Below are positions 13,279 through 22,132 of a stretch of DNA of 27,974 bases, in pieces. The DNA comes from Phascolarctobacterium_A succinatutens_B (lineage in GTDB: Bacteria > Bacillota > Negativicutes > Acidaminococcales > Acidaminococcaceae). Below the pieces are notes generated by a model that was not told the origin of the DNA, searched no databases, and worked only from the letters and a program-made list of their open reading frames with translations. Positions within the stretch are counted from its first letter, which is position 1. Each line of letters opens with the position of its first letter. The stretch is from positions 1 through 27,974 of the forward strand of contig NZ_CAUDZA010000031.1 in the NCBI RefSeq assembly GCF_958453765.1, read 5' to 3'. The translations under genes were made by a program, and so were the position numbers.

Positions 13279-14476
13279 AGATGTTTATTCGGTAAGCGAA
13301 ATAAATAATTTCATAAAGCATATACTGGAGCAGGAGCCGGAGCTGCGTAATCTGCAGGTTGTCGGTGAAATCTCCAATTTTAAGCGCTATCCTTCAGGTC
13401 ATTGTTATTTTACTTTGAAGGATGCCGGTGCGGTACTCAAATGCGTAATGTTTCGCAGTAAAGCCGTTAACCTGCGCTTTCAACCGCAGAACGGCGATAC
13501 TGTTGTTGCCGTAGGCCGTTTGGCAGTTTATGAACGCGACGGTGTTTATCAGCTGTATACCGATTTACTGCTGCAGCAGGGCGTGGGCGATTTGATGCAG
13601 GCTTACGAAAAGCTCAAGCAGAAGCTGGAGCGTGCCGGCCTGTTTGCGCCTGAGCGTAAACAGCAGCTGCCGCTGCATCCGCGCACTGTGGGTATTATTA
13701 CCTCTCCTGCAGGTGCAGCTGTGCGTGACGTCATAACAGTGTCACGAAGGAGAAATCAGGGCATAAAGCTGTTGCTTTATCCCGTTAAGGTGCAGGGTGA
13801 GGGCGCTTCGGCGGAAATTGCTGCGGCGATTGAATTTTTTAACCGTAAAAAGCTGGCTGACGTCCTTATTGTAGGACGTGGCGGCGGTTCTATTGAGGAT
13901 TTGTGGGCCTTTAACGAAGAAATTACCGTGAAAGCGGTGGCTGCCTCCAAAATTCCGGTGGTCAGTGCTGTAGGCCATGAAACAGATTTTACGCTGTGCG
14001 ATTTTGCTGCCGATGTGAGGGCTGCGACACCGTCGCAGGCCGCGGAGCTGGTGGTGGCTGATGTTGAAGGCTATAAGCAACGCGTTGTCTATCTGGAGCA
14101 GCGTGCGCGCAGCCTGCTGTCAGCATTGCTGACGCAGCAGCAGCGCAGATTGGATAATTTAGTTAATTCGTGGGCGCTGCGTGACCCGGAAAGGCTTTTT
14201 GCCGACCAGTCGCAGCGTCTGGATACTGCTTCGCGCAGACTGCGTGAGGCCTTAGAGCTGCATCTGCAGCAGGATGAGCATAAGCTGGCGCTGGCGGCGG
14301 CAAGGCTGGACAGCTTAAGTCCGCTGGCTGTTTTGGGACGAGGCTATTCTGTGAGCCAAAAATCCGATTATACGCTGGTAAGCAGTGTTGATGACCTCAG
14401 ATGGGGTGATGAGCTGCTGACAACAGTCGCAGACGGTGTGATAACCTCGGTTGTTCAGCAGGTAGAAAGGCGGTAA
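13271..14476 (+). CDS. xseA: Exodeoxyribonuclease VII large subunit
   Basis: XseA is the catalytic subunit of exonuclease VII, which degrades single-stranded DNA from both ends. The 401-residue product has the N-terminal OB-fold (about 1-100, including VVGEISNFKRYPSGHCYFTLKD), then the catalytic region with VGIITSPAGAAVRDV and LIVGRGGGSIEDLWAFNEE, then HETDFTLCDFAADVRAATPS, and finally a long coiled coil that binds XseB. The frame is open from 13157, but ATG 13271 gives the family's normal start TEDVYSVSEIN and overlaps the previous stop by 8 bp. xseB follows after 3 bp. Confidence 0.97.
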   Translation: MTEDVYSVSEINNFIKHILEQEPELRNLQVVGEISNFKRYPSGHCYFTLKDAGAVLKCVMFRSKAVNLRFQPQNGDTVVAVGRLAVYERDGVYQLYTDLLLQQGVGDLMQAYEKLKQKLERAGLFAPERKQQLPLHPRTVGIITSPAGAAVRDVITVSRRRNQGIKLLLYPVKVQGEGASAEIAAAIEFFNRKKLADVLIVGRGGGSIEDLWAFNEEITVKAVAASKIPVVSAVGHETDFTLCDFAADVRAATPSQAAELVVADVEGYKQRVVYLEQRARSLLSALLTQQQRRLDNLVNSWALRDPERLFADQSQRLDTASRRLREALELHLQQDEHKLALAAARLDSLSPLAVLGRGYSVSQKSDYTLVSSVDDLRWGDELLTTVADGVITSVVQQVERR

Positions 14477-14479
14477 AGG

Positions 14480-14737
14480 ATGGCAACGAAAAAGATTGCA
14501 AAGAACATTAAGTTTGAAGATGCCTTAAGCGAGCTGGAAGCACAGGTACAGCTTCTGGAAAGCGGCGAGCTGCCTTTGGACAAGGCCCTGGAGGTATTCA
14601 AATACGGTGTGGAGCTGAGCCGTGTCTGCAGCAGCAGATTGGAAACAGTGAAGCAGGAGGTTGAAAAAATCGTTGTTACCGACAGTAACGACGTTGGCTA
14701 TAAATTAGAAGCATTCCAGGATTTGGAGGTAAAATAA
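14480..14737 (+). CDS. xseB: Exodeoxyribonuclease VII small subunit
   Basis: XseB is the small helical-hairpin subunit that coats the XseA coiled coil. This 85-residue protein shows the family pattern FEDALSELEAQVQLLESGELPLDKALEVFKYGVEL, split here by the usual turn after SGELPL. The start is 3 bp after the xseA stop, with AAAGG immediately before the ATG. Its TAA overlaps the ispA ATG by one base (TAATG), which supports translational coupling. Confidence 0.95.
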   Translation: MATKKIAKNIKFEDALSELEAQVQLLESGELPLDKALEVFKYGVELSRVCSSRLETVKQEVEKIVVTDSNDVGYKLEAFQDLEVK

Positions 14738-15612
14738 TGGATTTTAAAGCTTATTATGCTAACCAGCAAAAACTTGTAGAAAACTATTTGAAGAACAGAA
14801 TTGCTAAAAAGGGTATTTCCAAGGTAGATGAAGCTATGGAATACAGCCTGATGGCAGGCGGTAAACGCATTCGTCCGATTCTGCTGATGGCTGCGGCAGA
14901 GGCTGTGGGCAGCAAGGGCTACAATTATTTGCCTGTGGCTTGCGGTCTGGAAATGATTCACACCTATTCTCTGATTCACGATGACCTGCCGTGCATGGAT
15001 GACGATGATTATCGTCGCGGCCGTCTGACCAACCATAAGGTTTTTGGTGAGGCCATGGCAGTGCTTGCCGGTGACGGCCTGCTCACTTTGGCGTTTGAGG
15101 TAATGCTGGAGCAGAAGAATGTTGACCCTAAGGTTCTGATTGAAACTGTACGTGAAATGGCTATGTGTGCCGGTAACTTCGGCATGGTTGGCGGTCAGGG
15201 CCTTGATTTGGAATTTGAAGGCAAAAAGATTACGCCGGAGGAGCTGCGCAAACTGCATGCGGGCAAGACCGGTGCGCTTTTTATTGCTGCCATCCGCGGC
15301 GGTGCGCATCTGGCCGGCGCTAATGACCAGCAGCTTTTGGCTCTTACCAAATTTGCTGATTTGTTGGGACTTGCCTTCCAGATTACCGACGATATCCTTG
15401 ATGTCGAAGGTACTGAGGAGGAGCTTGGCAAGCCGGTAGGCAGTGATGCCAAGAACCACAAATCTACTTATGTAACACTGTACGGCCTGCAGGCAGCACA
15501 CGAGCTGGCAGAAAAGACTGTGGCAGAGGCTTTGGAATGCCTGGAAATGTTTGGCGAGAATGCAGAGCCGTTACGTGAAATTACTCGCCTGATGACTGAC
15601 AGAAAGAAGTAA
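14737..15612 (+). CDS. ispA: Polyprenyl synthase, probably farnesyl diphosphate synthase
   Basis: This enzyme condenses isopentenyl diphosphate with allylic diphosphates to make farnesyl diphosphate for undecaprenyl and quinone chains. In the 291-residue helical protein, the first Asp-rich motif is D82-D83-LPCM-D88 within HDDLPCMDDDDYRRG, and the second is D218-DILD-222. GGKRIRP (41-47) binds diphosphate. The first motif has the two-residue insertion of bacterial type, and an aromatic residue (Y77) sits five positions before it, which favours a C15 product. It starts on the xseB stop and ends 2 bp before dxs, so precursor and prenyl synthesis are linked in one operon. Confidence 0.94.
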   Translation: MDFKAYYANQQKLVENYLKNRIAKKGISKVDEAMEYSLMAGGKRIRPILLMAAAEAVGSKGYNYLPVACGLEMIHTYSLIHDDLPCMDDDDYRRGRLTNHKVFGEAMAVLAGDGLLTLAFEVMLEQKNVDPKVLIETVREMAMCAGNFGMVGGQGLDLEFEGKKITPEELRKLHAGKTGALFIAAIRGGAHLAGANDQQLLALTKFADLLGLAFQITDDILDVEGTEEELGKPVGSDAKNHKSTYVTLYGLQAAHELAEKTVAEALECLEMFGENAEPLREITRLMTDRKK

Positions 15613-15614
15613 TT

Positions 15615-17507
15615 ATGGCAGAGAATAAATTTTTAGATAAAATTAATTCACCGGCTGATGTCAAAAAGCTTTCCGTGCCGCAGCTGGAGCAGCTGGCTAA
15701 GGAAATCAGACAGCTTTTAATCAGTGTTATTTCGCACACCGGCGGCCATCTGGCGCCGAACCTGGGCGTAGTAGAGCTGACTTTGGCCTTGCATAAGGTT
15801 TTCAATACGCCGGAAGATAAGATTATTTTCGACGTAGGTCATCAGGCCTATATCCATAAAATTATCACCGGACGCAGGGAGCAATTTCCTACGCTGCGTC
15901 AATACGGCGGTCTTTCCGGCTTCCCCAAACGCAGCGAAAGCGAGCATGATGCTTTCGGTACCGGTCATTCCAGTACGTCTATTTCTGCGGCATTGGGCAT
16001 GGCCTGCGCCCGCGACCTGCAGGGCGAGGACTATAATGTCGTAGCCGTTATCGGTGACGGATCTATGACCGGCGGTATGGCTTTCGAAGCGCTGAACAAT
16101 GCCGGTATGCTGCATAAGAATATGATTGTCGTGCTCAACGATAACGAAATGTCTATTTCCAAAAATGTGGGCGCGATGAGTGAATATCTGTACCAGCTGC
16201 GTACAGGCGAAACCTATAACAAAATTAAAAATGATATTGAGGGCTGGCTCAAAAATATGGAATTCGGCAGTGATGTGCTGAAGGCTATCCGCCGCCTGAA
16301 AGGCAGCGTAAAGTACCTGATGGTGCCGACATCTATTTTTGAAGAGCTTGGCTTTACTTATTTGGGACCGGTTGACGGACATGATCTGGATGGCCTGCTG
16401 GATGTACTGCAGGCTGCCAAAAAGATTGACGGACCGGTTATGGTACACGTGCTGACGAAAAAGGGCAAGGGCTACAAGCCTGCGGAAGAAAGCCCCAACA
16501 AGTTCCACGGTACAGGCCCCTTTGATATTGCTACCGGCAAAAAGATTACTAATCCGAATGCACCCGTAAGCTATACCGAGGTTTTTGGTAAAACCTTGAG
16601 CAAGCTGGCTGATACCGACGATAAAATTGTTGGCATTACGGCTGCAATGCCTGATGGCACCGGCTTGAATATTTTTGCCGAGGCGCACAAGGACCATTTC
16701 TTTGACGTAGGTATTGCCGAGCAACATGCGGTTACTGCGGCTGCAGGTATGGCTGCTGCCGGAATGAAGCCTGTGGCAGCAATTTATTCTACCTTCATGC
16801 AGCGTGCTTATGACTCCATCATGCACGATATCTGCATGCAGAAGCTGCACGTAACGCTGTGTCTGGACCGTGCCGGTCTTGTCGGTGATGACGGCTATAC
16901 GCATCATGGCGTTTTTGACTACGCTTATCTGCGCAGCATTCCCAACATGACCATTATGGCGCCAAAGGATGAGAATGAACTGCAGCACATGCTGAAAACA
17001 GCGCTGGATTTTGACGGACCTGTTTCCGTGCGTTATCCGCGCGGCAGCGGTGTGGGCGTTGCGCTGGATACGCAGTGGCAGGATTTGCCGATTGGTAAGG
17101 CAGAGGTGCTGCGTACAGGCAAGGATGTCTGCTTCTGGGCGATTGGCAGCATGGTGCAGACTGCTCTTGATGCAGCGGAGCTGCTGGAAGCGCAGGGAAT
17201 CAGCGCAGGTGTTGTGAATATGCGTTTTGCCAAACCGCTGGATGTTGAACTCTTGCGTGAGCATGCGCAAAGCTACGGCAAGATTATTACTCTGGAAGAA
17301 GGCGTACTGGCAGGCGGTGTCGGCAGCGCAATTCTTGAAGAGCTTAATGAAAATAAACTGTTGGAGCAGTGTGAAGTACGTTGCTTCGGCATTCCTGACG
17401 AATTTGTTATGCATGGCGACAAAAAGCTGCTGTTCCGTGATTTGGGACTGGATACGCCAACCATTGCTGCCAAGGCTGCAGCATTTGTAAAGGGTGAAGA
17501 AGAGTGA
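15615..17507 (+). CDS. dxs: 1-deoxy-D-xylulose-5-phosphate synthase
   Basis: DXS makes the first intermediate of the MEP isoprenoid pathway from pyruvate and glyceraldehyde 3-phosphate, using thiamine diphosphate. The 630-residue product matches the family: HTGGHLAPNLGVVELT at the start, FDVGHQAYIHKI, the TPP motif GDGSMTGGMAFEALNNAG, GPVDGHDL, and the pyrimidine domain with DVGIAEQHAVTAAAG and DRAGLVGDDGYTHHGVFD. The last motif has D-G-Y where many enzymes have D-G-P, a small variation. It starts 2 bp after ispA, with no obvious strong ribosome site, and its TGA overlaps the GTG start of tlyA by 4 bp. Confidence 0.97.
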   Translation: MAENKFLDKINSPADVKKLSVPQLEQLAKEIRQLLISVISHTGGHLAPNLGVVELTLALHKVFNTPEDKIIFDVGHQAYIHKIITGRREQFPTLRQYGGLSGFPKRSESEHDAFGTGHSSTSISAALGMACARDLQGEDYNVVAVIGDGSMTGGMAFEALNNAGMLHKNMIVVLNDNEMSISKNVGAMSEYLYQLRTGETYNKIKNDIEGWLKNMEFGSDVLKAIRRLKGSVKYLMVPTSIFEELGFTYLGPVDGHDLDGLLDVLQAAKKIDGPVMVHVLTKKGKGYKPAEESPNKFHGTGPFDIATGKKITNPNAPVSYTEVFGKTLSKLADTDDKIVGITAAMPDGTGLNIFAEAHKDHFFDVGIAEQHAVTAAAGMAAAGMKPVAAIYSTFMQRAYDSIMHDICMQKLHVTLCLDRAGLVGDDGYTHHGVFDYAYLRSIPNMTIMAPKDENELQHMLKTALDFDGPVSVRYPRGSGVGVALDTQWQDLPIGKAEVLRTGKDVCFWAIGSMVQTALDAAELLEAQGISAGVVNMRFAKPLDVELLREHAQSYGKIITLEEGVLAGGVGSAILEELNENKLLEQCEVRCFGIPDEFVMHGDKKLLFRDLGLDTPTIAAKAAAFVKGEEE

Positions 17508-18328
17508 AAAAAGAAAGACTTGATGTTCTGTTAGTTAACCGCGGTATGTTTGAAAGCCGTGCCAAGGCGCAGGCTGCGGTTATGGCAGGACAGGTATTGG
17601 TCAATGAACAGAAAATAGATAAACCGGGTACACCGGTGGCACCGGAGGTTACTATCCGTCTGCTGGGTAACAAGCTGCCCTATGTAAGCCGCGGCGGTTT
17701 GAAGCTGGAGAAGGCTTTGCAGATTTTCCCCATCAGCGTAGACGGCAAGGTTGTAGCTGATATCGGTGCTTCTACCGGCGGTTTCACCGACTGCGCGCTG
17801 CAGAACGGTGCGGCAAAGGTGTATGCGATTGACGTAGGCTACGGTCAGCTGGCGTGGAAGCTGCGCAACGATGAGCGTGTAGTGAACATGGAGCGCACCA
17901 ACGTGCGTTATCTGGAAGCAGACAGCCTGCCCGAGCAGGTGGATGCTGCAACTATCGACGTAGCCTTTATTTCGCTGGATAAAATTTTGCCGGCGGTACA
18001 CAAAATCCTCAAGCCCGAAGGCTTTGTAGTGGCTTTAATCAAGCCGCAGTTCGAAGCAGGCAAGGAAAATGTCGGCAAGAAGGGCGTTGTGCGTGATGCT
18101 GCCGTGCACGAGCAGGTTATCAATAACGTCATCAGCTTCGCCAAGGGTGAAGGCTTCGGCATTGCCGGATTGGATTTTTCTCCTATCAAGGGACCGGAGG
18201 GCAATATTGAATATCTGCTGCACCTGACGCTGGGTGACGACGATGCCGTAAGCAGCGAGCAGGTAGCACAGCTTGTAGGCCGCAGTCATGGCGACTTAGA
18301 TAAGAAAGCAGAAAAGACAGAGGCATGA
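17504..18328 (+). CDS. tlyA: TlyA family rRNA 2'-O-methyltransferase
   Basis: TlyA proteins methylate the 2'-OH of cytidines in 16S and 23S rRNA and are often labelled hemolysins. The 274-residue protein has an N-terminal S4 RNA-binding domain (about 1-62, ERLDVLLVNRGMFESRAKAQ). An FtsJ-like Rossmann domain follows, with the SAM motif ADIGASTGGFTD near residue 90. The K-D-K-E catalytic set is visible: K in SRGGLKLEKAL, D in DVAFISL, K in LIKPQFE and E in GNIEYLL. It starts with GTG overlapping the dxs stop (GTGA), a coupled arrangement. The order dxs-tlyA-nadK-argR-recN is standard in this group. Confidence 0.94.
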   Translation: MKKERLDVLLVNRGMFESRAKAQAAVMAGQVLVNEQKIDKPGTPVAPEVTIRLLGNKLPYVSRGGLKLEKALQIFPISVDGKVVADIGASTGGFTDCALQNGAAKVYAIDVGYGQLAWKLRNDERVVNMERTNVRYLEADSLPEQVDAATIDVAFISLDKILPAVHKILKPEGFVVALIKPQFEAGKENVGKKGVVRDAAVHEQVINNVISFAKGEGFGIAGLDFSPIKGPEGNIEYLLHLTLGDDDAVSSEQVAQLVGRSHGDLDKKAEKTEA

Positions 18329-18329
18329 G

Positions 18330-19190
18330 ATGCAAAAAAAACGTTTAGGGATTTTCCCCAACCTTGGTAAAGAAAACGTCTGCATTGCTCTGCCGGAATT
18401 TATTCAGCTCTGCAAGGACTGGGGGCTTGAACCGGTGTTGCCTGTGGATGTGGCGCAGCAGTATGGCGTAAGCAGCTACAATAAAAGTGAGCCGCAGACG
18501 CTGAAAACGCTGGACTATGGTGTCAGCCTCGGCGGTGACGGTACACTGCTACAGATGGCGCGCCACCTTGCACCGCTCAATGTGCCTGCCTTCGGTATCA
18601 ACTTCGGCAAGCTGGGATTTTTGGCAGAGATTGATTTGCAGGGTATGTATAAGGCTATCAGCCGTCTGGCACAGGGCAACTATACGCTGGAAAGCCGCAG
18701 TCTGCTGCAGGCCAGAGTTATCTGTGGCGATAAGCTGCTTGCTACGGCGCATGCGCTCAACGATTTAGTTTTGGCTAAGGGCATGTTCAGCAAGCTGGCG
18801 CATATGATGCTTTTTATTAACGGACGTTTATCAGGTAAATACGCAGCAGATGGCTTGATTATAGCAACGGCAACAGGTTCTACGGCATATTCACTGTCTG
18901 CAGGCGGACCGCTTGTTATGCCGGAGCTTGATGTCAGCGTCATTACTCCTGTCTGCGCACATTCGCTGACGAACAGAGCGCTTGTTATTCCTATGTCGGA
19001 AACAATAGAGCTCAGGCCGATTCCCGGCAGTGAGGAAATGCTGCTTTCGGCTGACGGCGAAAATGTTATCGAGGTGCCTAACGATACCAGTGTGCATATC
19101 GCCAAATCGCCTTATGAGATGAAGTTTGTAAGACTTACGCGACGCGATTATTATCAGACTTGGCAACAAAAATTAATGCGCAATTTATAG
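18330..19190 (+). CDS. nadK: NAD kinase
   Basis: NAD kinase phosphorylates NAD to NADP, the only route to this cofactor. The 286-residue product has the GGDGT motif at residues 68-72 (SLGGDGTLL), GINFGKLGFLAE, the nucleotide-binding ALNDLVL (a variant of the usual NE pair, N-D here) and DGLIIATATGSTAYSLSAGGP. The ATG follows one base after the tlyA stop. A 76-bp gap with a 20-bp motif then precedes argR. Confidence 0.95.
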   Translation: MQKKRLGIFPNLGKENVCIALPEFIQLCKDWGLEPVLPVDVAQQYGVSSYNKSEPQTLKTLDYGVSLGGDGTLLQMARHLAPLNVPAFGINFGKLGFLAEIDLQGMYKAISRLAQGNYTLESRSLLQARVICGDKLLATAHALNDLVLAKGMFSKLAHMMLFINGRLSGKYAADGLIIATATGSTAYSLSAGGPLVMPELDVSVITPVCAHSLTNRALVIPMSETIELRPIPGSEEMLLSADGENVIEVPNDTSVHIAKSPYEMKFVRLTRRDYYQTWQQKLMRNL

Positions 19191-19210
19191 GCGGCGCACG
19201 ATAAGGTACC
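19191..19210 (+). repeat. 20-bp intergenic motif, copy 2
   Basis: GCGGCGCACGATAAGGTACC begins directly after the nadK stop and agrees with 11771-11790 at 17 of 20 positions. Both copies sit just after a stop codon and before an AT-rich leader and the next gene's ribosome binding site. Confidence 0.4.
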
Positions 19211-19266
19211 GTATACTTCATCAGGATAGATATATAGAAATATTTTGCTATTAGAGGTGATTGACT

Positions 19267-19716
19267 ATGAAAATGACCAGACACGCTAAAATTAAAGAGA
19301 TTATTGACAACAATAAAATTGAAACGCAGGAGGATTTGGCTTCCGCTTTACGTCATCAGGGCATTGATGTTACGCAGGCTACGGTTTCGCGTGATATCAA
19401 GGAGCTTATGCTGGTCAAGGTGCCGGATGCCAACGGACATTATCACTATGCTTATCCGAAGGAGCACAGCTCGATGCTGACCATGGAGCGTCTGGAGCGT
19501 ACCTTCAACGATTCTATCGTAAGTGTACGTGCTTCCGACAGCATGGTGGTAATCCGCACGCTGCCGGGCACAGCGCAGGCTGTTGCCTTTGCCGTAGACT
19601 ATATGAAATGGCCGGAGATTCTTGGCTCTATTGCCGGTGATGACACCGTTTTCATTGCTCTGCCAAATAAAGAAGCTGTAATCACTCTGCTGGAACGCTT
19701 CAAGGATTACAGATAA
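19267..19716 (+). CDS. argR: Arginine repressor ArgR
   Basis: ArgR/AhrC is a hexameric arginine-responsive regulator of arginine synthesis and breakdown. The 149-residue protein has an N-terminal winged helix (residues 1-70, with QEDLASALRHQGIDVTQATVSRDIKEL as the recognition region) and a C-terminal arginine-binding and oligomerisation domain (IRTLPGTAQAVAFAVDYM, then ILGSIAGDDTVFIAL with the key GDDT acidic pair). GAGGTGA at 19254-19260 sits 6 bases before ATG 19267; the in-frame TTG at 19261 is too close to it. It is followed by recN after 15 bp, as in many Firmicutes. I did not recognise an ARG box in the short gap upstream. Confidence 0.95.
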   Translation: MKMTRHAKIKEIIDNNKIETQEDLASALRHQGIDVTQATVSRDIKELMLVKVPDANGHYHYAYPKEHSSMLTMERLERTFNDSIVSVRASDSMVVIRTLPGTAQAVAFAVDYMKWPEILGSIAGDDTVFIALPNKEAVITLLERFKDYR

Positions 19717-19731
19717 GCGAGGCAAGGGATT

Positions 19732-21432
19732 ATGCTGCAATCATTGCATGTTCACAATTTTGCACTGTTAGAGGACGCGCATTCTGATTTTACCACCGGC
19801 TTCAATGTTTTTACAGGCGAAACCGGTGCCGGTAAATCTATTCTGATTGATGCCTTTGGCATGGTGCTTGGCGGGCGTTCTTCTGCTGATTACGTGCGCA
19901 GTGGTACGGATGGCCTGTGGGTGCAGGCTGTTTTTGACGTGAGCGGGCAGCAGGAGCTTAAAGCGCTGCTGACGGAGCACGGTCTGGAGCCGGAGGAGGA
20001 TTTATTTCTGAAGCGTCAGATAAGTGCTGCAGGCAAGAGCCGTGCTTTTATCAACGGCGTGCAGGTGCCTTTGGCTGTGCTGAAGGCTATCGGTGCACGT
20101 TTGGTTGATATTCACGGCCAGCACGAAAACCAGGCTTTGCTGAAGCCGGATGCGCCGCTGCATCTGACGGATTCTTTTGGCGGTCTGAAGCTGGCGCAGG
20201 CACTGCAGGAGTATAAGCAGCTTTACAGCGAGTATACTGCTGCGGTAAAGCATTTGAGCAGCCTGGAGCAGGAAAATGAGCAGCAGGATTTGCTGCTGGA
20301 CCGTTACGCTTGGGAAATCAAGGAGATTTCGGACGCTGCCTTGAAGCCGGGCGAGGAAGATGGTCTGGAAGCGGAGGCACGCCTGCTGCAGAACAGTGAG
20401 CGCATTATGAAGGCTGTTGACAGCTCATATCAGCAGCTTGATGAGGAGGACGCAATTCTTTCGCGTCTGGCGCGAGTGCGCGACCAGCTGCAGTATGCGG
20501 CACGCTACGACAGCCGTCTGGCATCGCTTGCAGAGTGTGCCGACAGCGCTTGGATCAGCTTGGACGATTGCCGCACGGAGCTGAGCGAATATATGGCAGG
20601 CAGTGAGTTTAACGGTGAACGTGCGGCACAGGTGCAGCAGCGTCTTGATATTATTTACCGCCTGCAGAAGAAGTACGGTGGCAGTACGCAGTCGGCATTG
20701 GAATATCTGCAGCAGACGCAGGAAAAGCTGGAGCAGCTGCAGCAGATTGCAAAGCTCTTAGAGCAGGCACAGAAGGCGGTAGCGGAAGCGGTTGTGCGTT
20801 TAGGACGTGCTGCCGCAGTGCTGACGCAGTTGCGTGAAGCCAGCGCCAAGGCGTTGGCGCAGCGCATTACGCAGCATATCCGCGATTTGGCAATGCCTAA
20901 CGGTGTACTGCAGATTAAGTGCGGTCAGCTGGATAAGTTTATGCCGCTTGGCCGTGATGAGCTGAAATTTATTTTCAGTGCAAATATGGGCGAACCGCTG
21001 AATGACCTGGAAAAGGTAGCGAGCGGCGGCGAGCTGAGCCGTATTGCTTTGGCGGTTAAGACTGTGCTGATGAACAGCGGCGATGTTGCTACGATGGTAT
21101 TCGACGAGATTGATACCGGTGTCGGCGGTGTTACGGCGCAGAAGATGGCGGAAAAAATTGCTGCTATTTCCAGTGTCGGTCAGGTGCTGTGTATTACGCA
21201 TCTGTCGCAGATTGCTGCCTTTGCGGATAATCATATTCATATTGAGAAGCAAAGTGCTGACGGACGCACGGTAACGCAGCTGACAACGCTTGATTATAAC
21301 GGACGTCTGCAGGAGCTGGTGCGCATGACGGCAGGCGCAACTGCCAGCAGGGCAGCCTTTGAAAGTGCTACCGAGCTGCTGCAGGGTGCGGAGCAGATAA
21401 AAAGCAGCTTAAAGCGACTGCAGGAGAAATGA
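19732..21432 (+). CDS. recN: DNA repair protein RecN
   Basis: RecN is an SMC-like ATPase that acts early in double-strand break repair, probably holding DNA ends together. The 566-residue protein has Walker A TGETGAGKS (residues 28-36) at the start, a central coiled-coil region (about 160-380, rich in E, Q, L and R), and a C-terminal head with the signature VASGGELSRIALAVK, Walker B ATMVFDEIDTGVGG and the D-loop/switch region ITHLSQIAAFAD. Length is normal. It starts 15 bp after argR and its TGA abuts the Nudix gene. A spo0A gene, which follows recN in Bacillus, is not present. Confidence 0.96.
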   Translation: MLQSLHVHNFALLEDAHSDFTTGFNVFTGETGAGKSILIDAFGMVLGGRSSADYVRSGTDGLWVQAVFDVSGQQELKALLTEHGLEPEEDLFLKRQISAAGKSRAFINGVQVPLAVLKAIGARLVDIHGQHENQALLKPDAPLHLTDSFGGLKLAQALQEYKQLYSEYTAAVKHLSSLEQENEQQDLLLDRYAWEIKEISDAALKPGEEDGLEAEARLLQNSERIMKAVDSSYQQLDEEDAILSRLARVRDQLQYAARYDSRLASLAECADSAWISLDDCRTELSEYMAGSEFNGERAAQVQQRLDIIYRLQKKYGGSTQSALEYLQQTQEKLEQLQQIAKLLEQAQKAVAEAVVRLGRAAAVLTQLREASAKALAQRITQHIRDLAMPNGVLQIKCGQLDKFMPLGRDELKFIFSANMGEPLNDLEKVASGGELSRIALAVKTVLMNSGDVATMVFDEIDTGVGGVTAQKMAEKIAAISSVGQVLCITHLSQIAAFADNHIHIEKQSADGRTVTQLTTLDYNGRLQELVRMTAGATASRAAFESATELLQGAEQIKSSLKRLQEK

Positions 21433-21441
21433 GGTAAGATG

Positions 21442-22002
21442 ATGCTGAAAAAATTTCATGAGGCGGCTTTAGATGAAATATATGTACCGGGAAGCAATGA
21501 GGAGGTCTTTAGCGGCCGCCTGCTGAAGGTGCAGCGCGACCACGTAACGCTACCGAACGGTAATGATACAACGCGTGAATATATCCGTCATCCGGGCGCA
21601 GTGGCGATTGTACCAGTGCTGGCTGACGGAAGCGTGGTGCTGGTAAAGCAGTGCCGTTATCCGCTTGGTACATTGTTGTGGGAAATTCCCGCAGGTAAGC
21701 TTGACCATGGTCCGGAGGAGGACACATTGGAATGCGCAAAGCGTGAGCTGAGCGAGGAAACAGGCTATGACGCAGAGCATTGGGAGAAGCTGATCAGCAT
21801 TGCAACTACGCCGGGATTTTCTGATGAAATTATCCATTTATATAAGGCCTGGGGACTGCAAAAGTTTGCCCAGCATACCGATGAGGACGAATTCATCGGC
21901 GTGCAGGCCTTTACTCCCGAAGAGCTGCGTCGCATGGTTGCGGACGGCGAGCTGTATGATGCCAAAACCCTGTGCGCTCTTTACGCTGCTAAGGTAATTT
22001 GA
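21442..22002 (+). CDS. Nudix hydrolase, probably ADP-ribose pyrophosphatase
   Basis: This 186-residue hydrolase carries a complete Nudix box around residues 85-107: G-K-L then E-E-D-T-L-E-C-A-K-R-E-L-S-E-E-T-G-Y, fitting GX5EX7REUXEEXGU. The N-terminal part resembles NudF-type ADP-ribose pyrophosphatases (VTLPNGNDTTREYIRHPGAV and VVLVKQCRYPLG), and the body ITTPGFSDEIIHLY-like segment (IATTPGFSDEIIHLYKAWGL) supports that group. Two ATGs are in frame at 21439 and 21442; GAGG at 21431-21434 is better placed (7 bases) for the second. It is the last gene of the operon, 9 bp after recN and before a strong terminator. ADP-ribose is the likely substrate, but related dinucleotides are possible. Confidence 0.9.
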   Translation: MLKKFHEAALDEIYVPGSNEEVFSGRLLKVQRDHVTLPNGNDTTREYIRHPGAVAIVPVLADGSVVLVKQCRYPLGTLLWEIPAGKLDHGPEEDTLECAKRELSEETGYDAEHWEKLISIATTPGFSDEIIHLYKAWGLQKFAQHTDEDEFIGVQAFTPEELRRMVADGELYDAKTLCALYAAKVI

Positions 22003-22026
22003 AAAAGTCAATCATATTAGTTATTT

Positions 22027-22055
22027 GAGGCTGCTGAGAAGGCAGCCTCTTTTTT
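22027..22055 (+). terminator. Rho-independent terminator of the asp23-to-Nudix operon
   Basis: GAGGCTGC (22027-22034) pairs perfectly with GCAGCCTC (22042-22049) around a 7-base loop, followed by T6 (22050-22055). Confidence 0.94.
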
Positions 22056-22064
22056 CGCACAGCC

Positions 22065-22093
22065 TTGTCAAGTGGGCAGCATTTCTTTATAAT
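22065..22093 (+). promoter_or_regulatory. Sigma-A promoter of the carboxylesterase-pepF pair
   Basis: TTGTCA (22065-22070), a 17-bp spacer and TATAAT (22088-22093). Only one base departs from the two consensus hexamers. It lies 39 bp before the chosen start and right after the previous terminator. Confidence 0.9.
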
Positions 22094-22132
22094 AGAGAAG
22101 TAAGTGTTTAATAAATTTCTATGAGGGAGTCA

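Noticed and set aside
15717..17414. Long antisense open frame (565 codons) opposite dxs
   Set aside because: It lies entirely inside dxs, a gene with all family motifs. The frame is open because of codon bias, and it has no ribosome site or recognisable motif.
22121..22132. ATG 22121 as the start of the esterase
   Set aside because: The GAGGGAG ribosome site lies inside this ATG's own first codons, so it must serve a later ATG (22133 or 22142).
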